Assembly (NCBI GenBank): GCA_002633005.1
Contig: NMRA01000140.1
Coordinates: 178,158-242,157, forward strand
DNA from: Phoronis australis
Taxonomy: Eukaryota > Phoronida > Phoronidae
Length of the DNA: 64,000 nt
Direction of reading: 5' to 3'
This document shows positions 52,701 through 62,665 of the stretch, piece after piece (the first letter of the stretch is position 1; each line of letters begins with the position of its first letter). The notes under the pieces were generated by a model, which was not told where the DNA came from, searched no databases, and saw only the letters and a program-made list of their open reading frames with translations. The position numbers and the translations under genes are program-made.

Positions 52701-53238
52701 AAAGCCCCAAAGGTACTTATAACAACATCACTTTGATGTTTTAATCAGCATGAGGAATAATTCGCTGCAAAAGCTTCCAGCGTATGAAGAGCCTACAGGA
52801 GCTTCACCATCTCTAGTCGGCCTGCTAGATAGAGACGGTGGTCACTGAGTGTGTGGTGTGGTGCCAACTTGAATTTCCTTGATAGACAACGTATATCCCC
52901 CAGACACCTAGAGAAATTCATTCCCCTAATTGGGAGAAAATCTCCAGATGTAGAGAAAAAAATTCTGCCAATTGGGAGAATTCACCCGATCGAGAGAAAT
53001 TTTCAGAATTTTACTTCGACTTCGAGAACCTGATTCTGTTCTACTATTGTCTGTCCACTTGTTACCGATTCACACTAAGCCACATGCGGCTTATGTTTCT
53101 AATATACGAATACGGTTTGCCAAGGCTGGATTCCTACATTAAGTTCTCACATTGCAATTAATTTTAGTTCAAACAGACAGTTATTACCTGGACAATTTTA
53201 GAGGCATGTTCCAACTCCGACAGCAGTTGTTCAGCCAT
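22778..53238 (-). CDS. XPO4: Exportin-4 (21 of ~22 coding exons placed)
   Basis: Importin-beta-family exportin for eIF5A and SMAD3. Exons from the start: 53238-53188, 48165-48060, 46723-46582, 43581-43440, 42808-42692, 40781-40627, one not found, 38220-38063, 37200-37026, 36416-36240, 35938-35799, 35388-35261, 33600-33417, 32034-31875, 31325-31156, 30013-29839, 28760-28556, 26916-26828, 26275-26092, 25095-25004, 24046-23801, 23068-22778. All placed neighbours keep phase. Landmarks aligned to human XPO4: AEQLLSELEHASK, APPSVVTNEQRHAAE, LQCLAQLAS, ALEEA..KDDTVYMEAY, GETPLIPHEIMEHS, AKQL, HFLR and the C-terminal GFLCVK. The placed exons sum to 3287 bp; with a missing exon of about 100 bp the protein would be about 1130 residues (human about 1150). 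The missing exon should encode the region aligned to GRHY...SWRETLL, between 40.6 and 38.2 kb. The donor at 26092 (gtgggt) is one of several possible but is the only one I found that keeps phase with a fair consensus. Confidence 0.95.
24411..24671 (-). mobile_element. small MITE, copy in XPO4 intron
   Basis: Reverse-complement relative of 57261-57515. Shared blocks are CCCCCCAATTTGGCGAA, AAAAGTCCGAG, AGTAAAAGGTCCRCAT, AATTCGAGCCCC and TTTTAGGCTGG. Its ends are diverged. Confidence 0.65.
25760..25957 (+). repeat. tRNA-derived SINE, copy 2
   Basis: Starts GGAGGCAGTGTGGCTTAA and shares with copy 1 the GGGCACAC-GCTAGACC junction, AATAAAGCACAAAA and GGGCCCACCTGAG blocks, in the same order. The B box is more decayed than in copy 1. 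It lies in an XPO4 intron. Confidence 0.7.
27054..27112. repeat. 28 bp direct repeat, two copies
   Basis: CAGTAATTATCATAATTTAT followed by GCAATTT is repeated back to back in an XPO4 intron. Confidence 0.85.
27911..28282. repeat. 27 bp minisatellite, ~13-14 copies
   Basis: Unit GCGTTCAATAAATCAATAGA plus GTGCGAC/T. Because 27 is divisible by three the minus strand stays open (NASHSIDLL repeated), but the array lies in an XPO4 intron and this frame is not a gene. Confidence 0.95.
29253..29345. repeat. ~32 bp tandem repeat, three copies
   Basis: Units of the form ACAGGAGGTCTAAATCGGAC then a TTATTTTA-like tail. Confidence 0.7.
37026..37280 (-). other. XPO4 exon 37200-37026 with duplicated acceptor and exon start
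   Basis: The true exon begins at 37200 after ...CATTTCAG. Directly upstream, 37201-37280 is an ~80 bp tandem copy of the intron end, acceptor and first ~45 bases of the exon. It reads TPIYDSEAICVGTVFDN against TPIHDYEAINVATIFEN in the real exon. Splicing into the upstream copy and reading through would add 80 bp and shift the frame. Confidence 0.8.
37691..38058. repeat. 60 bp minisatellite, six copies plus a partial
   Basis: Six nearly identical 60 bp units (CACACACAGACAAAAGGTTG followed by AGAGATGTTCCC and an ACTCTCATGTTAACAAG end) differing mainly at one C/T. The array begins 5 bp inside the intron from the XPO4 donor at 38062. Open frames across it are by-products. Confidence 0.95.
40838..42003. 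repeat. 18 bp minisatellite, about 60 units
   Basis: Units CAGTGTAGCTACAGAGC and CAGTGTAGCCACAGAGC alternate with small variants over more than 1.1 kb. A higher-order block (CAGTGCAGCCATAGATCCAA) recurs several times, so part of the array was copied as a longer unit. The open frames reading TGSVATLALW are artefacts. It lies in an XPO4 intron. Confidence 0.95.
42359..42506 (-). repeat. tRNA-like unit inside 21 bp inverted repeats
   Basis: Flanks 42359-42379 and 42486-42506 are inverted repeats with 20 of 21 matches (CACCTGTGGCCACATCACGT...). Between them, 42484-42410 on the minus strand is a 75 nt tRNA-like sequence with A box TGGCTCAGTGG, B box GGTTCGAGTCC and a seven-pair acceptor stem including G-U pairs (TGTCCCG/TGGGGCA). 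The anticodon arm has only a six-base loop and the T stem has a mismatch, so it is not a normal tRNA gene. Confidence 0.75.
43133..43332 (-). repeat. 200 bp inverted-repeat element with a hammerhead-like core
   Basis: Arms of about 46 bp (43133-43178, 43287-43332) share CTCTYGGTCTATTTACACCG and AGTCTATATACACT. Inside, on the minus strand, CTGACGA is followed by GACCGAAACGTCGTGAC. This resembles Penelope-type terminal repeats. Stem II pairs poorly, so an active ribozyme is not supported. Confidence 0.6.
44833..44965. repeat. palindromic CTTAAGTC repeat family
   Basis: Blocks TTTGACTTAAGTCT, AAACTTTAAAACTTCCA and TTTAAAACAAAA recur at 59590-59720, and related TTAAGACAAATTT / AGATTTGTCTTA pieces occur at 46210-46310. 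It is a short interspersed palindromic repeat with no coding capacity. Confidence 0.55.
45944..46080. repeat. 16 bp tandem repeat (TACTAGCGATCATTTT)
   Basis: About eight 16 bp units, with CTAGCGATC variants, in an XPO4 intron. Confidence 0.9.
48284..48658. repeat. 75 bp minisatellite, five copies
   Basis: Copies start near 48284, 48359, 48434, 48509 and 48584. Each contains ATGACTGATGTACACAGTGT and CAGGACACAGTCTTATC. As 75 is a multiple of three, both strands stay open (MTNTMTDVHSV and its antisense). It lies in an XPO4 intron. Confidence 0.95.
49575..49650. repeat. duplicated palindrome ATGACACGAGTT
   Basis: ATGACACGAGTTAGTGTCAT and ATGACACGAGTTCGTGTCAT are two perfect-arm hairpins in direct repeat, each followed by GAATGTACT. 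Confidence 0.8.
49700..50445. repeat. modular ~145 bp repeat with GGACGGAC end
   Basis: TTGCCACTAGRGGGCRC phrases occur at about 49842, 49983, 50140 and 50285, each with AAATTTTATGAAAAT and GTAGTCRGATSSGTCC around them. The block ends GACGGACGGACAGAGATGAC near 50420-50440. It is the same family as 8380-9735 in SOD1 intron 4. Confidence 0.65.
52239..52847. mobile_element. CAGTG foldback element in XPO4 intron 1
   Basis: A 609 bp relative of 14976-15550, with long imperfect inverted arms. Shared blocks include CAGTAGGAATGACGATACC, ACTGATTAAACCATC, CATAGAGGGACACCTTAG and AACAAATACTCCCG. No coding sequence. Confidence 0.75.
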
Positions 53239-53319
53239 GGTTGGAAAACAGAAATAACGCGGTCGTTTTTTTGCCAGCGCCATCTGTTGTACCTTTAACA
53301 TGATCCGCTAAGCAACGCT

Positions 53320-53750
53320 GCTGTGCGTGAACTTAAAATCTTGCTTAATCTCAAGATCAAGCAGAAGCGAGTGTTGTGTGAACTTGGAATACGCCAGACA
53401 ACCTGTCAAGTTCACTCAAATAATCACGTTCATGTTCATAAAAATTTGAAATGCACTAAGTCAAGTTACATTTGAATAAAATAATGTCAATTTCCACCAA
53501 CCTTTTCAACTACAGGCGATCAGTTTCACAAAACAATGATTGATTTAGCCATTCACATATTTCTCCGGTTCAGCGACACAAGTTACGGTAAAAGCGAAAA
53601 TGGTTGATCTCGAGGCCAATAATTACAAAAATTCTTTTCACCGAACTAAAGATCACCTTTTTGCCTTAAAGAATATTCAATTCCGAGTTCACGCAACACT
53701 CACTTCTGCTTAATCTTGAGATAAAGCAGGATTTTAAGTTCACGCACAGC
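53320..53750. mobile_element. MITE, copy 2, next to the XPO4 start
   Basis: A 431 bp element with about 65 bp terminal inverted repeats (GCTGTGCGTGAACTTAAAAT at 53320 and its complement ending at 53750). It aligns with 17087-17501 along its length. Its near end is 82 bp upstream of the XPO4 ATG. A target site duplication is not evident. Confidence 0.85.
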
Positions 53751-56700
53751 CCTCTGGGGGGGGGCCTACTACAAATAACAAAAAATGTTTTTGTGCGTAT
53801 TTTTTTTTTAATTTTCGACACGTTCTGCATTTTGTTTATTCGAGCAGGCCATGTCATTTGGATTTCAAGCTGTAGACACATTTTCTGACTTTCAACCTCA
53901 GGCTAACTTCAATGTAGAAAATTAGCCAAAAGACAAAATTTAAGACAAACGCCAATAGACTAAGAAACATAACTCTGGGGCCTACTACATGGAGAGTCTT
54001 TTGTCTGACCATAACCAAATGATGATTTTTTTCATTTGACTTTGATTGAATTTAGTCTGCTCCCGAACAGACCATCGTCTTCCAGTCCAGTAGATAAAGA
54101 TTTGACTTAGCCTCAACCCGATTTCGTGAAATTTAGGACCACGAAGAGTCCACTGGCTTTCTGAGTGGCCTTTTGACTACACCCCGGCAGAGTCCACGTA
54201 TGCAGAATCCCTGGCGGGATAACAATAATTGCCTCTCACTTCCTGTTTTCAAAATTGGCCTGATGATGTCGTCCGTCAATGACTACTTTTTCCCCGTCCA
54301 TCTTCCCGTAATTCTTTCGTCGTACTAAGGCTCGCTCTTTGGAGTTATTGTTCCGATGATAGAAAAATTACTATTCTTCTCCTGTGTTTAAATGCTTCTC
54401 ATACTCAGGGATTCCTCTAGCAAGGGTCCTGGGCAAATTGTCTTATGTCATCTGAAATGTGGTACTATGCCCTCGATTCTTAACACGGGGAAGCAAAGCG
54501 GAATTTCCAACTCGGGCTCGGAAAACTACGAAAAATTCTCATGCACAGCACCCCAGAATCAAGGGAATAGGCCTATAGGCCTACCGCCAAAATCCAAGTG
54601 CCAAAACAAATGAATACCAAAGATCGACCTTGAAAGAATGAGTGAGAAGTTTAGTGATTTCGATGACTACTATAAATTGTGAATCGTAAGTGCAAATTAT
54701 TATATTCTAACTCACGACGACATTGTCGAAATTTTGGCCCAAAAATCCTTTTGAAAGTGGCGGAAACAATTATTCATGAAGATCGAGGGAGTTGTTCTTG
54801 CGACATTCTCTGTGCACATCAGATTGGCGGACGTTGTATATGATCACTGAAGCAGCTTATATGAGGTACCAGAAATTAGCAGTCGAGCAAAATCACACGT
54901 GTTAATTATTATTCTAAGCGTATTTTCAAACACAATGAAAGCACTGACCTTGATTTCAACGGATAGCTGGCAGACAATGGATCTTGCTTGTTTTATAGCT
55001 GTGGCGAAAGCAATAATTTCAAGAAGTCAATTACCTATAAGTCCCAAAAAATGCGTTTTTCGGCCGTAAAACGTATAATGCCAACTTCCAGGAGCTCAAA
55101 TAATCGCATAGATTTTAGCGATTTTTTAACATACGGGTTTAAATTTTAAACTGTTAAAGACCTCTGGAATAAATCAGAATTTACGTTTAAGGCAGAAAAT
55201 TTGGACCCGGAAAGCCAGAACCCCGCCGTGGGGTATTGTGTCGTCGTGGTCCGGGCTGCGGTGCCGACATAATACAAATCATGGACATATACGTATGTTT
55301 TTTATCTAAGATACAAATATTCTATCCAGTTCCCTATCACGTTACTGCGGGCGTTACCATAATCGCGTATGCTAATGAGAGCGAAATCTGAAATCTAGGA
55401 TTGATTTCAGTATCCGATCTCTGCATTCTAATACACGAAACTTTTCCTATATCCCTATAGATTCCACACGGCTCAAGTTAATAACCCGTCCACTCATCGC
55501 GTCAAAAAATTGAAGTCACGTATTTGTAAAGTGGCCGTCGAAAATTTACTGCAAATACTTTTTCTTATTTCTGAGCGGAAGAATTCCAAAACCAGACCGA
55601 CCTATTTGAATAGTGACTGCCGGGATGTCACGCTGAACTCGTCCCTTGAGTATTTGAAAATACAAATTACGGATGGATTTTTTCTTTCAGAAACTGTTCT
55701 TGACTGACGTTTTATGCTAATAACGAATCTGGCAACATTTTCCTATGCTAAGTGGACGTTCTGTTGCCACATCGCTCACTGACAGGTTCTTATATCCGTT
55801 CACCATTTTGAATAATTTAATATGGTAGAGTAAACAAACCATTCTTATGTGTTTCTCATGAAAGTGAACGGGAGAGTAAGGCCTGTTTAAAGCACCATTT
55901 ATTTGAAAGAAATAAGTTGCATTGTCAAATGGTTGCAATTACGAACTTCTCAACATGTATTTAGGATTGTCAAGGTAAGCTCATTTCTCTTTCCAAGATC
56001 CTCATATTTTATGCTCAGTTTTGGAATCCATTAAAATGCAGCCGATCACAGCTGTTCGGAAAATATGCAAAAATTGCTAATTTAATTCAAATATGACCAC
56101 GTAACACCAGATGTGCCTGGCTGTCTGTTGTCCCAGAGTCAATGTTATGTTCCATTATTTGTACTTGTTGTAACTAACACACTTCTTAACCATATCCTTG
56201 TTGAACAGTTTTAATTTTATTCTTAGAAGTGCTTACAACAGCCAATGAACTTGAGACATGTTCTGTGAACTGGCCATATACGGAGTCCATTTTAAGTTCC
56301 GTCCAATAGACATTTTTGTAATGTTCTGCGTTGGACAGACAAAATCAAAGTCCGAGTTTGACGGGATGATTTTATTTACTAATTCCACTTGGAACCTCAG
56401 TGAAAACTTTGAATCCTTGTGAGAACCGTGTGAGAACTGTAAATCTATGAAAATACACACAATACTCTAAATACATGACAGTATTATATAAAACCGAATC
56501 TAAATTAAATTATTAACAATAGTCACTCTAAGAAACTAGTCAAAATTACTCAAATTTATGAACTTTAAATCACATTTACAAAACAACATTTATCTTAAAA
56601 CACATTATATCTTAGAACATTTCCTAGCTCATAAACTCTGATGAGACTTACAGAAATTGCTCCCTTTGATCTTATCCACGCATGAACATCCAATTCTTGT

Positions 56701-57260
56701 TTTGTGTATCAGTATGATCCTTGTCAGTGACTTAACACACTCCTTGAAACTACAGACTCGGTGATCTGCCTAAAAAAAGTGTATTTTACTATTTGAGGAT
56801 CGGATTACAGTTTTTCCTACTTCAGACTGCAATTACATTCACTGAAATATCATTATTTGTTAGAAGATTAGCTTCAAATTGTCAAAAATCATCTATGAAT
56901 TTATCGATTTTTGTATATACATAAACAAGTAAAATAGAAACCAACGAATTTGTTTATCAAAACGAAATGTTACAAGCAATTTCCGCAGGCATGCTCGCAG
57001 ATTTTTGACGGCGGGCAACCGGGGAAACATGGGAGATGGGGCATTCGTATTAAGGTGTATTTTTGCTCATTTCAGAGGAACGTGTGCCTATAACGGTTCA
57101 CGAGGTAAATTTGAACTCCACTGACAAAAAATCTGAAATTGTTTGTAATTGCGAGAGTTCTTTGAGTACCCCCTTTCGACATGTACGCGATCATCAGAAA
57201 TAGTAGCATAGGCAGCAGTGTTTTTCACATGTAGAAATTCTTTACAAACAAATCATAGTA
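53751..57260. other. intergenic sequence, no gene recognised
   Basis: About 3.5 kb of AT-rich sequence. Open frames are short and lack splice signals or family motifs. A doubled palindrome TAGGCCTATAGGCCTA lies at 54568-54583. Nothing else is supported. Confidence 0.4.
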
Positions 57261-57515
57261 ACCATGTACGCACCCAGGGGGTCCCCCCATTTGGCGAAGT
57301 GGACAAAAAGGTCCGCCTCAGAGAAACAAAAAGTCCGAGAAAAACGAGACAAAATTCCACTAAAAAGGCAAAAAGGCAGAAAATCGGCAGGAAAGCTCAA
57401 TTCATAGCTCTGATCGTTGTACCCTGTTTTTTTCTTAGTCCCCGTTGTTTTAGTAAAAGGTCCACATTCTCAAAAATTCGAGCCCCTTTTATTTTAGGCT
57501 GGGTGCGCGCATGGT
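57261..57515. mobile_element. small MITE with CCATG..CGCACCCAG ends
   Basis: Inverted ends ACCATGTACGCACCCAG (57261) and, inverted, ACCATGCGCGCACCCAG (ending 57515) match except at two positions. The body aligns with the reverse complement of 24411-24671. Confidence 0.75.
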
Positions 57516-58603
57516 AACCATCTTCAAAGGAGATACATGTGCTATTCTTGTGATACTACGGGAAACAGTAACATTATTTTATAACTAACCATCGGAAATA
57601 GTCCTTTTTGTAATTCACAGTGCTCTTCACGTTCTTCAAATTCCATCCTTTCGATGGAGGTCAATCCTATTGTATTTTGTTCACATTTTTTGGTTGTTTG
57701 GGTTGGATGTCTCGATACTGCTGTGCTGGGCACGAATGTTTTGTATTTTTTTTTTGATGAATTTGGAATCTCCAATTCCCTAGTGAATACAAAAATGTAC
57801 TTGGCAGTGTCGGATTTACATGTATAGAAGGACAAGGGGACATTTCCCCCAAACTGCTTCACCGAGAGATGGTCCCATCTGAAATGGGACACCTTAAGAT
57901 GAAAGACTAGTCATCATTAAGCTTGGAAAACGAGTGACAGTTCATTCCACCGTCGTGTGGTCCCAAAACGATGCAGGAAGTGACCTTCAACATGAAAACC
58001 GGTTGTATGATTTCACAAAAAGCAGCAAAATGTAAGTAATCGATTCTAAGATTAGACCCTCTCTCCGTGTATGGCCCCTTTAGAATTTGTCAATAAAAAC
58101 ACAAAAAGGGTGGCCACTTGAATATCATTAATGCCCTTCCTAAATACGAAAATATCTATATTTTTTCGAAAATCAGGAAATGCGCAGCAATTGATGTTAT
58201 CTGTCAGGTTATCAATTTTTCTCAAGTGATATACAGTTTGACAAAAAATAAAGCGAATGTTGTCTCCGTTATCCCTTACCAGAGAGGGTTCTGCGGAAAA
58301 ATATAGTTTTGCATTCGCAAAACTGACTTATTGAATTTAAAAAGCCAATAAATTAGTATGCTCCGCAAGATCATCGCTTTACAAATTTTCCTTTTGATTA
58401 CATGCGCATTTTCAAGTGCGTTTAGACGACCTGTGCTGCAAAAGCGGAGATCCTAAAAATGTCCTGTCCAGGGTCCTCAAAAGGTAAACCGTGCACTGCT
58501 GTTAAATGTTCTCTTAGCATTTTCTCTCTTATCCAATTTCGCAATCTTTCTTTTCTCTATTGTCCCGGCCCTACGCCTATGTGCCTATGTCAGTTGCCAC
58601 GGA
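57516..58603. other. intergenic sequence, no gene recognised
   Basis: Open frames up to 116 residues (minus, 57542-57892) show no recognisable motif and no support. I see no RNA gene. Confidence 0.35.
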
Positions 58604-59450
58604 TTAATCCTGACGCCTGAAAATTTTTTTGGGGGGCCCGTGCCCCCCGCTTCCTACGGCCCTGCGTTTAATAAGACTATAAAAGTCATGTTTATTTGAG
58701 CTACCTATTTCCAGTTGCCATTCATGTACGCCACAATCCAATAATCTCTGCTTGAATACCATAATAAATTCAGCACTATTACCTAGACCAATGAAATAAC
58801 CACACTTCTCCATAACCGTACTCATACACAATTTCTTTGACAAGGTGTGCCCAGTTATAATTACCGTTTTCACCTTGTTCCCTAAGCATACTATAGCATT
58901 TCAGTGGGTACCTATGTTCTCCCATATCAAGTAATTTTGTCCAATAGATAATTGGTTTACACATATATTTTGTAATTAACAATTGTCTCTTACATTCACC
59001 GCAAGCCATAGCATTCAGCGTTTAATACTCAATCTCAGACCGTATTTACAGAAATCATTATGAACTTTTTCAATAGATTCACACATTGATGTTCCCCATA
59101 TTTCTTCACCATGTGTTAATATGGGCATTATCATTGAGTCAAAGAGTTTAAAACGCACTGCATGGGAAATACAGTTAAATTTTGATAGAGTGGCTTTAAT
59201 CACGCTCATTGCTTTTCAAGCTTGGCTCGCAAGTACTCTACAACACTCTGTCCATTTAAGTCTTCTGGAGAATGTGACTCCTAGATACTTGTAGTATAAT
59301 TTGGTATCTACTTTCTTGTCTCCAAAAAACCACCTTTCAGTATTTGAAAGTATGCCCCCTCGCTTAAATACTACATTTGTTTTCTCTAAATTTACTTGAA
59401 AGCTCCAGTCTGGCTCATCAAAACACAACAGAAAAACGTCAAGATTCTAT
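58604..59450 (-). mobile_element. non-LTR retrotransposon, decayed 3' end of the RT ORF
   Basis: Four successive minus-strand frames (59428-59216, 59209-59015, 59009-58779, 58873-58604) read NLEKTNVVFKRGG, YYKYLGVTFSRRLKW, KLFDSMIMPILTHGEEIWG and CKPIIYWTKLLD. This is the C-terminal part of a LINE reverse transcriptase and its tail domain. The YADD catalytic block would lie further upstream and is not present. Several frameshifts make it inactive. Its 3' side meets a GGGGGGCACGGGCCCCCC palindrome (58630s-58650s). Confidence 0.8.
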
Positions 59451-59589
59451 TTTCTATACGTGTTCTGGGAAAAAAAGCCTCAGTCTAGAAAACTAGACCA
59501 CTGCTCGAATCAACACATGGTGTCACGTAATACGTACAAATACAGACTAGGGGAGCTTTACAAAAAGAAACCAGTTCATTTTTGACTTA

Positions 59590-59720
59590 AGGCTGAGATT
59601 TGTCGCAACTTCCAAACTTTGAAACTTCCAAATCCGGTAACTGAGTTACGTGAAATTTAAAACAAAATTTAAGTCAAAAACATAAGTCAAGCTTAAGATC
59701 ATTTTCTTGGAACGGACTGA
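59590..59720. repeat. CTTAAGTC-family interspersed repeat
   Basis: Relative of 44833-44965, with TTTTGACTTAAGGCTGAGAT, ACTTTGAAACTTCCAAATCC and AAATTTAAAACAAAATTTAA. Confidence 0.55.
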
Positions 59721-59974
59721 AGACAAATCCAAATTTTATCTTAAAGTTGAATTAAAATTACATACTGCCGAGCACAACATTTTATTATCAAAACTATCGC
59801 CTTGGCGAACTTTTCATTCAACAAAAATCATTATAATAGATTGATTCAATTTACGTCGTGTGTGACTTACGCATGTACTTTATCATATTCCAATGAAGCA
59901 GGTCTGGTTGTGTGAGAAAGTCGGGGAAAAATTGCGATGTCAAAAGCCGCAATATGATAAAAACGTAGAAGTCC

Positions 59975-61065
59975 TCTACTCCGGAAGTGACGTTTTGGGA
60001 GGCAAGAGTTTCGCGCCAATTTCTTTTCATTATAGTCTGACTGTGAGAGCTGTCGAGTCAGTCATTGTTCTACCTCGTTTGTGATAAGTTCGATCGTCGT
60101 TTGCTTTTGTTTACAAGTCAGTCAACATGCCACGCTGTTGCTGTGTGCCGGGATGTACTGATTATCGTCTCACACGCGCTTTGGGTGCCTTGCGTTGCTT
60201 TCCGAAGGATGACACACTTCGCCGTACTTGGCTAGCTCGTTCATGTGAAGAACGCAGCGCTACCCGTCCACGCAACGTACAAAGCAATGGAGGGTTACCG
60301 AGTGTGGGGCAAGCATTTTCTGTCGTCAGATTGTGACAGATATGTACGCTGAATTGATGAAGGTCCCTGCGAAACAACGCCTGAAGAAGGGTACCATATC
60401 GTCGCTATTGATTCCCGGCAGTGCCCCGTCGCCAACCCCGAGAAGTGCGTTTTTGAAGCGAGAAGCCTCGCGAGCTGTGGCCACTACAGTGGCTGGAGGC
60501 ACTTCATCTACTGTTACCCGTGCCTCCGAACGTACCCCATTGCGAGCAATTCCTGGAATTAGTAGTGATTCGCCCTGTGCTGTTGTCTCTAGCCCAGAGC
60601 CTGTAAGCAGCCCTGCAGCGATGTTGAGTAGTGGGAGTGAATACAGGTCCAGTTCGACACCCAGTGAAGAGGACAGTTCGTCATCCAATGAACAGATCGG
60701 TGAGCCTAAGTTTGATAAGTTTATTGTGGACTTGTATTGGAGCTATTCGGAAGGTGTGTGGCGCGGGAGTCACACGGCGGGATGTAAGCAGTTTGGGTGC
60801 TCAGATCACCCTCCAGTGGGAGTGTGTCGCGGGACACTCGGGCAAGTGGGACAGTTCTTCCTCTGTACGCGAGACGATATTTGTACACCCCAGTACGCAG
60901 CAACAGTGTGGCATGTTGACTGACTCGTAAGCAAAAGCAAACGACGACCGAACTTATCACAACCGAGGTAGAAAAATGACTGACTCGACTGCTCTCACAG
61001 TCAGACTATATGAAAAGAAATTGGCGCGAAATTCTTGCCTCCCAAAACGTCACTTCCGGAGTAGA
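59975..61065 (+). mobile_element. DNA transposon derivative with 155 bp TIRs and a THAP-type ORF
   Basis: Left TIR 59975-60129 and right TIR 60912-61065 match almost perfectly (outer ends TCTACTCCGGAAGTGACGTT). The left TIR includes the ATG of the internal ORF, and the stop codons of its later frames lie in or just inside the right TIR, so the 1091 bp element is an ORF capped by TIRs. The ORF starts with a THAP zinc finger and ends with a Cys/His block, but the catalytic core of a THAP transposase is missing. I find no convincing target site duplication, so P-like and Kolobok-like origins both remain possible. Confidence 0.85.
60127..60930 (+). pseudogene. THAP-domain transposase remnant, internally deleted
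   Basis: Frame 1 from 60127 encodes MPRCCCVPGCTDY, then LRCFPKDDTLRRTWL, the N-terminal half of a THAP zinc finger (Cys pair, FPKD and Trp). The second half (YRVWGKHFLSSDC) is in another frame from 60278; the usual CxxHF has Trp in place of Cys. A third frame (60342-60923) is Ser/Pro-rich. From 60631 frame 1 again encodes ITLQWECVAGHSGKWDSSS, a Cys/Gly-His block that follows the linker in THAP-type transposon proteins. At least two or three frameshifts and no catalytic region: it cannot be active as read, unless introns restore the frame. Confidence 0.65.
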
Positions 61066-62439
61066 CGACGAGTAATTAATGAAATTACGAAAAGCAGTGA
61101 ATAAGTGAAAAATATGTGTGGGATAATCAACGAACCTTTTTTTTCTAAAAATGACAAGAAAAAAGGTTGCCTTCGCCTTTAAACTCCGACTACTAACCTA
61201 AGATAGGTCTGAGTGCGAATGTACCACAATCAGTTATATAAAATGCATCGTTTGCACAAACTCCGTCTCCCCCGCTCTACTACAGACCTTCGTTGCGCCC
61301 GTTTCGGTACAGCTTTGGTCCCAGGTATTGCACCGGCCCACCATTTGGAGTCGAGGTGTTCTATTTTTTTTCTCGCGGGCTTTTTTTGCGGACGCGGAGG
61401 GAGGGTGGCCAGTTTCGTACTGGCCTTGGTGAAGTCACTCCGTCGGCTTAATTTCATTCCTTCCGGCTTCTGTCGCAATTCATCGGGCCTGTCGCAGCCA
61501 AAATTAATGAAGCCTCATTAAAAAAAAAATTATTGTTCCTTGAGTAAATCAAATTATTTACCGGTGTTGGAAAATTGGCGTTCTACAGTTATTCTCCTGC
61601 TAAAATTGCGATGCGCTCTGTTGGGCGCTACTGCGTCACCTATTGGCCAATTTCCATGTTCTTCAATCAACCGTGAGATTGCCTACATGTCATCATCGGA
61701 AGTGGTTTCATTTCGTTACGAGTGTTTCATATTTTAATACCAGAAAACCCAATATCAGAGCAAACTCTCGAAAGATATCGCAAAAGATATCGGAAATGGT
61801 ACGTACGTGCGCGTGTCACGAGTAGGCACTGTTTGGCCGAAACGACATTACGGCGTTTTCCCGTTGCTCCCAACTTGTTTGATTCGATAGCCCAACAACA
61901 AGTTGGAAAGTTTACCCCTGTTGCCAATATCTTACTAGACTGATTAACTCCATTCTGGCATTTAGGGTTGGAGGGCCAGCTAGTCTTTTGTTTGATAATT
62001 GCTTTAATCTCCAATAAGTTCGTGTCTACTCTGACTGGGCTGTGCTGTTAAAAATAAAAGTTAAGTTATTACATATTTGACAATAAACCAATAGCATTTC
62101 TGAAATCTTAGTCAAATGGTGATCATGTTTAGTTTTTGAATATTTGAATTGATAGAGAGTGGCCACCAATAAAGTAAAACATGGACTTTATTTCATTATA
62201 ATGCATTGTTACATACAACACAGCATGACATAATTAAAAATAAAAGAAGAGATTGAGCAATAAAATGCAAATGCAACTTGGGTATTTATTTATGATTGCA
62301 GAAGTCTGTTAACGGTCAGAAAAAATCAAACAATATTGTATTGGGTATAATTTATTAGAACAACTGCATCGAGGTTCAATGATCAACTTACGCCGACCAA
62401 GTCTCAAAGGGTTACAGTTCTGTTTTGGCTGACAAGGTG
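61066..62439. other. intergenic sequence, no gene recognised
   Basis: Short open frames without motifs. 61560-61940 looks like an interspersed repeat (GAAAGATATCGCAAAAGATA phrase), but I see no second copy here. Confidence 0.35.
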
Positions 62440-62665
62440 TTAACAGAAAATGAAAAAAAAATGAAAAGAAGAAGAAAGACAGCAGAGATAAATGGTATTA
62501 AGAACAGCAACAGCAAAAAGGGAAATAAAGAGCTCACAAATAGAAAATAAGTAAGGTCTATCTGGAATAAAACAATCGCGATTTATTTTCCAGAACTGAA
62601 ATTCTGAATCGATTTTAATCGATTTCAAAATCGATATCATGCCAGTAAAACAGTTTGTGGTTGAT

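Noticed and set aside
60333-60923. 196-residue frame as an intact gene
   Set aside because: It lies between transposon TIRs, has no family features in this frame, and the conserved Cys/His block is in the overlapping frame 60631-60930.
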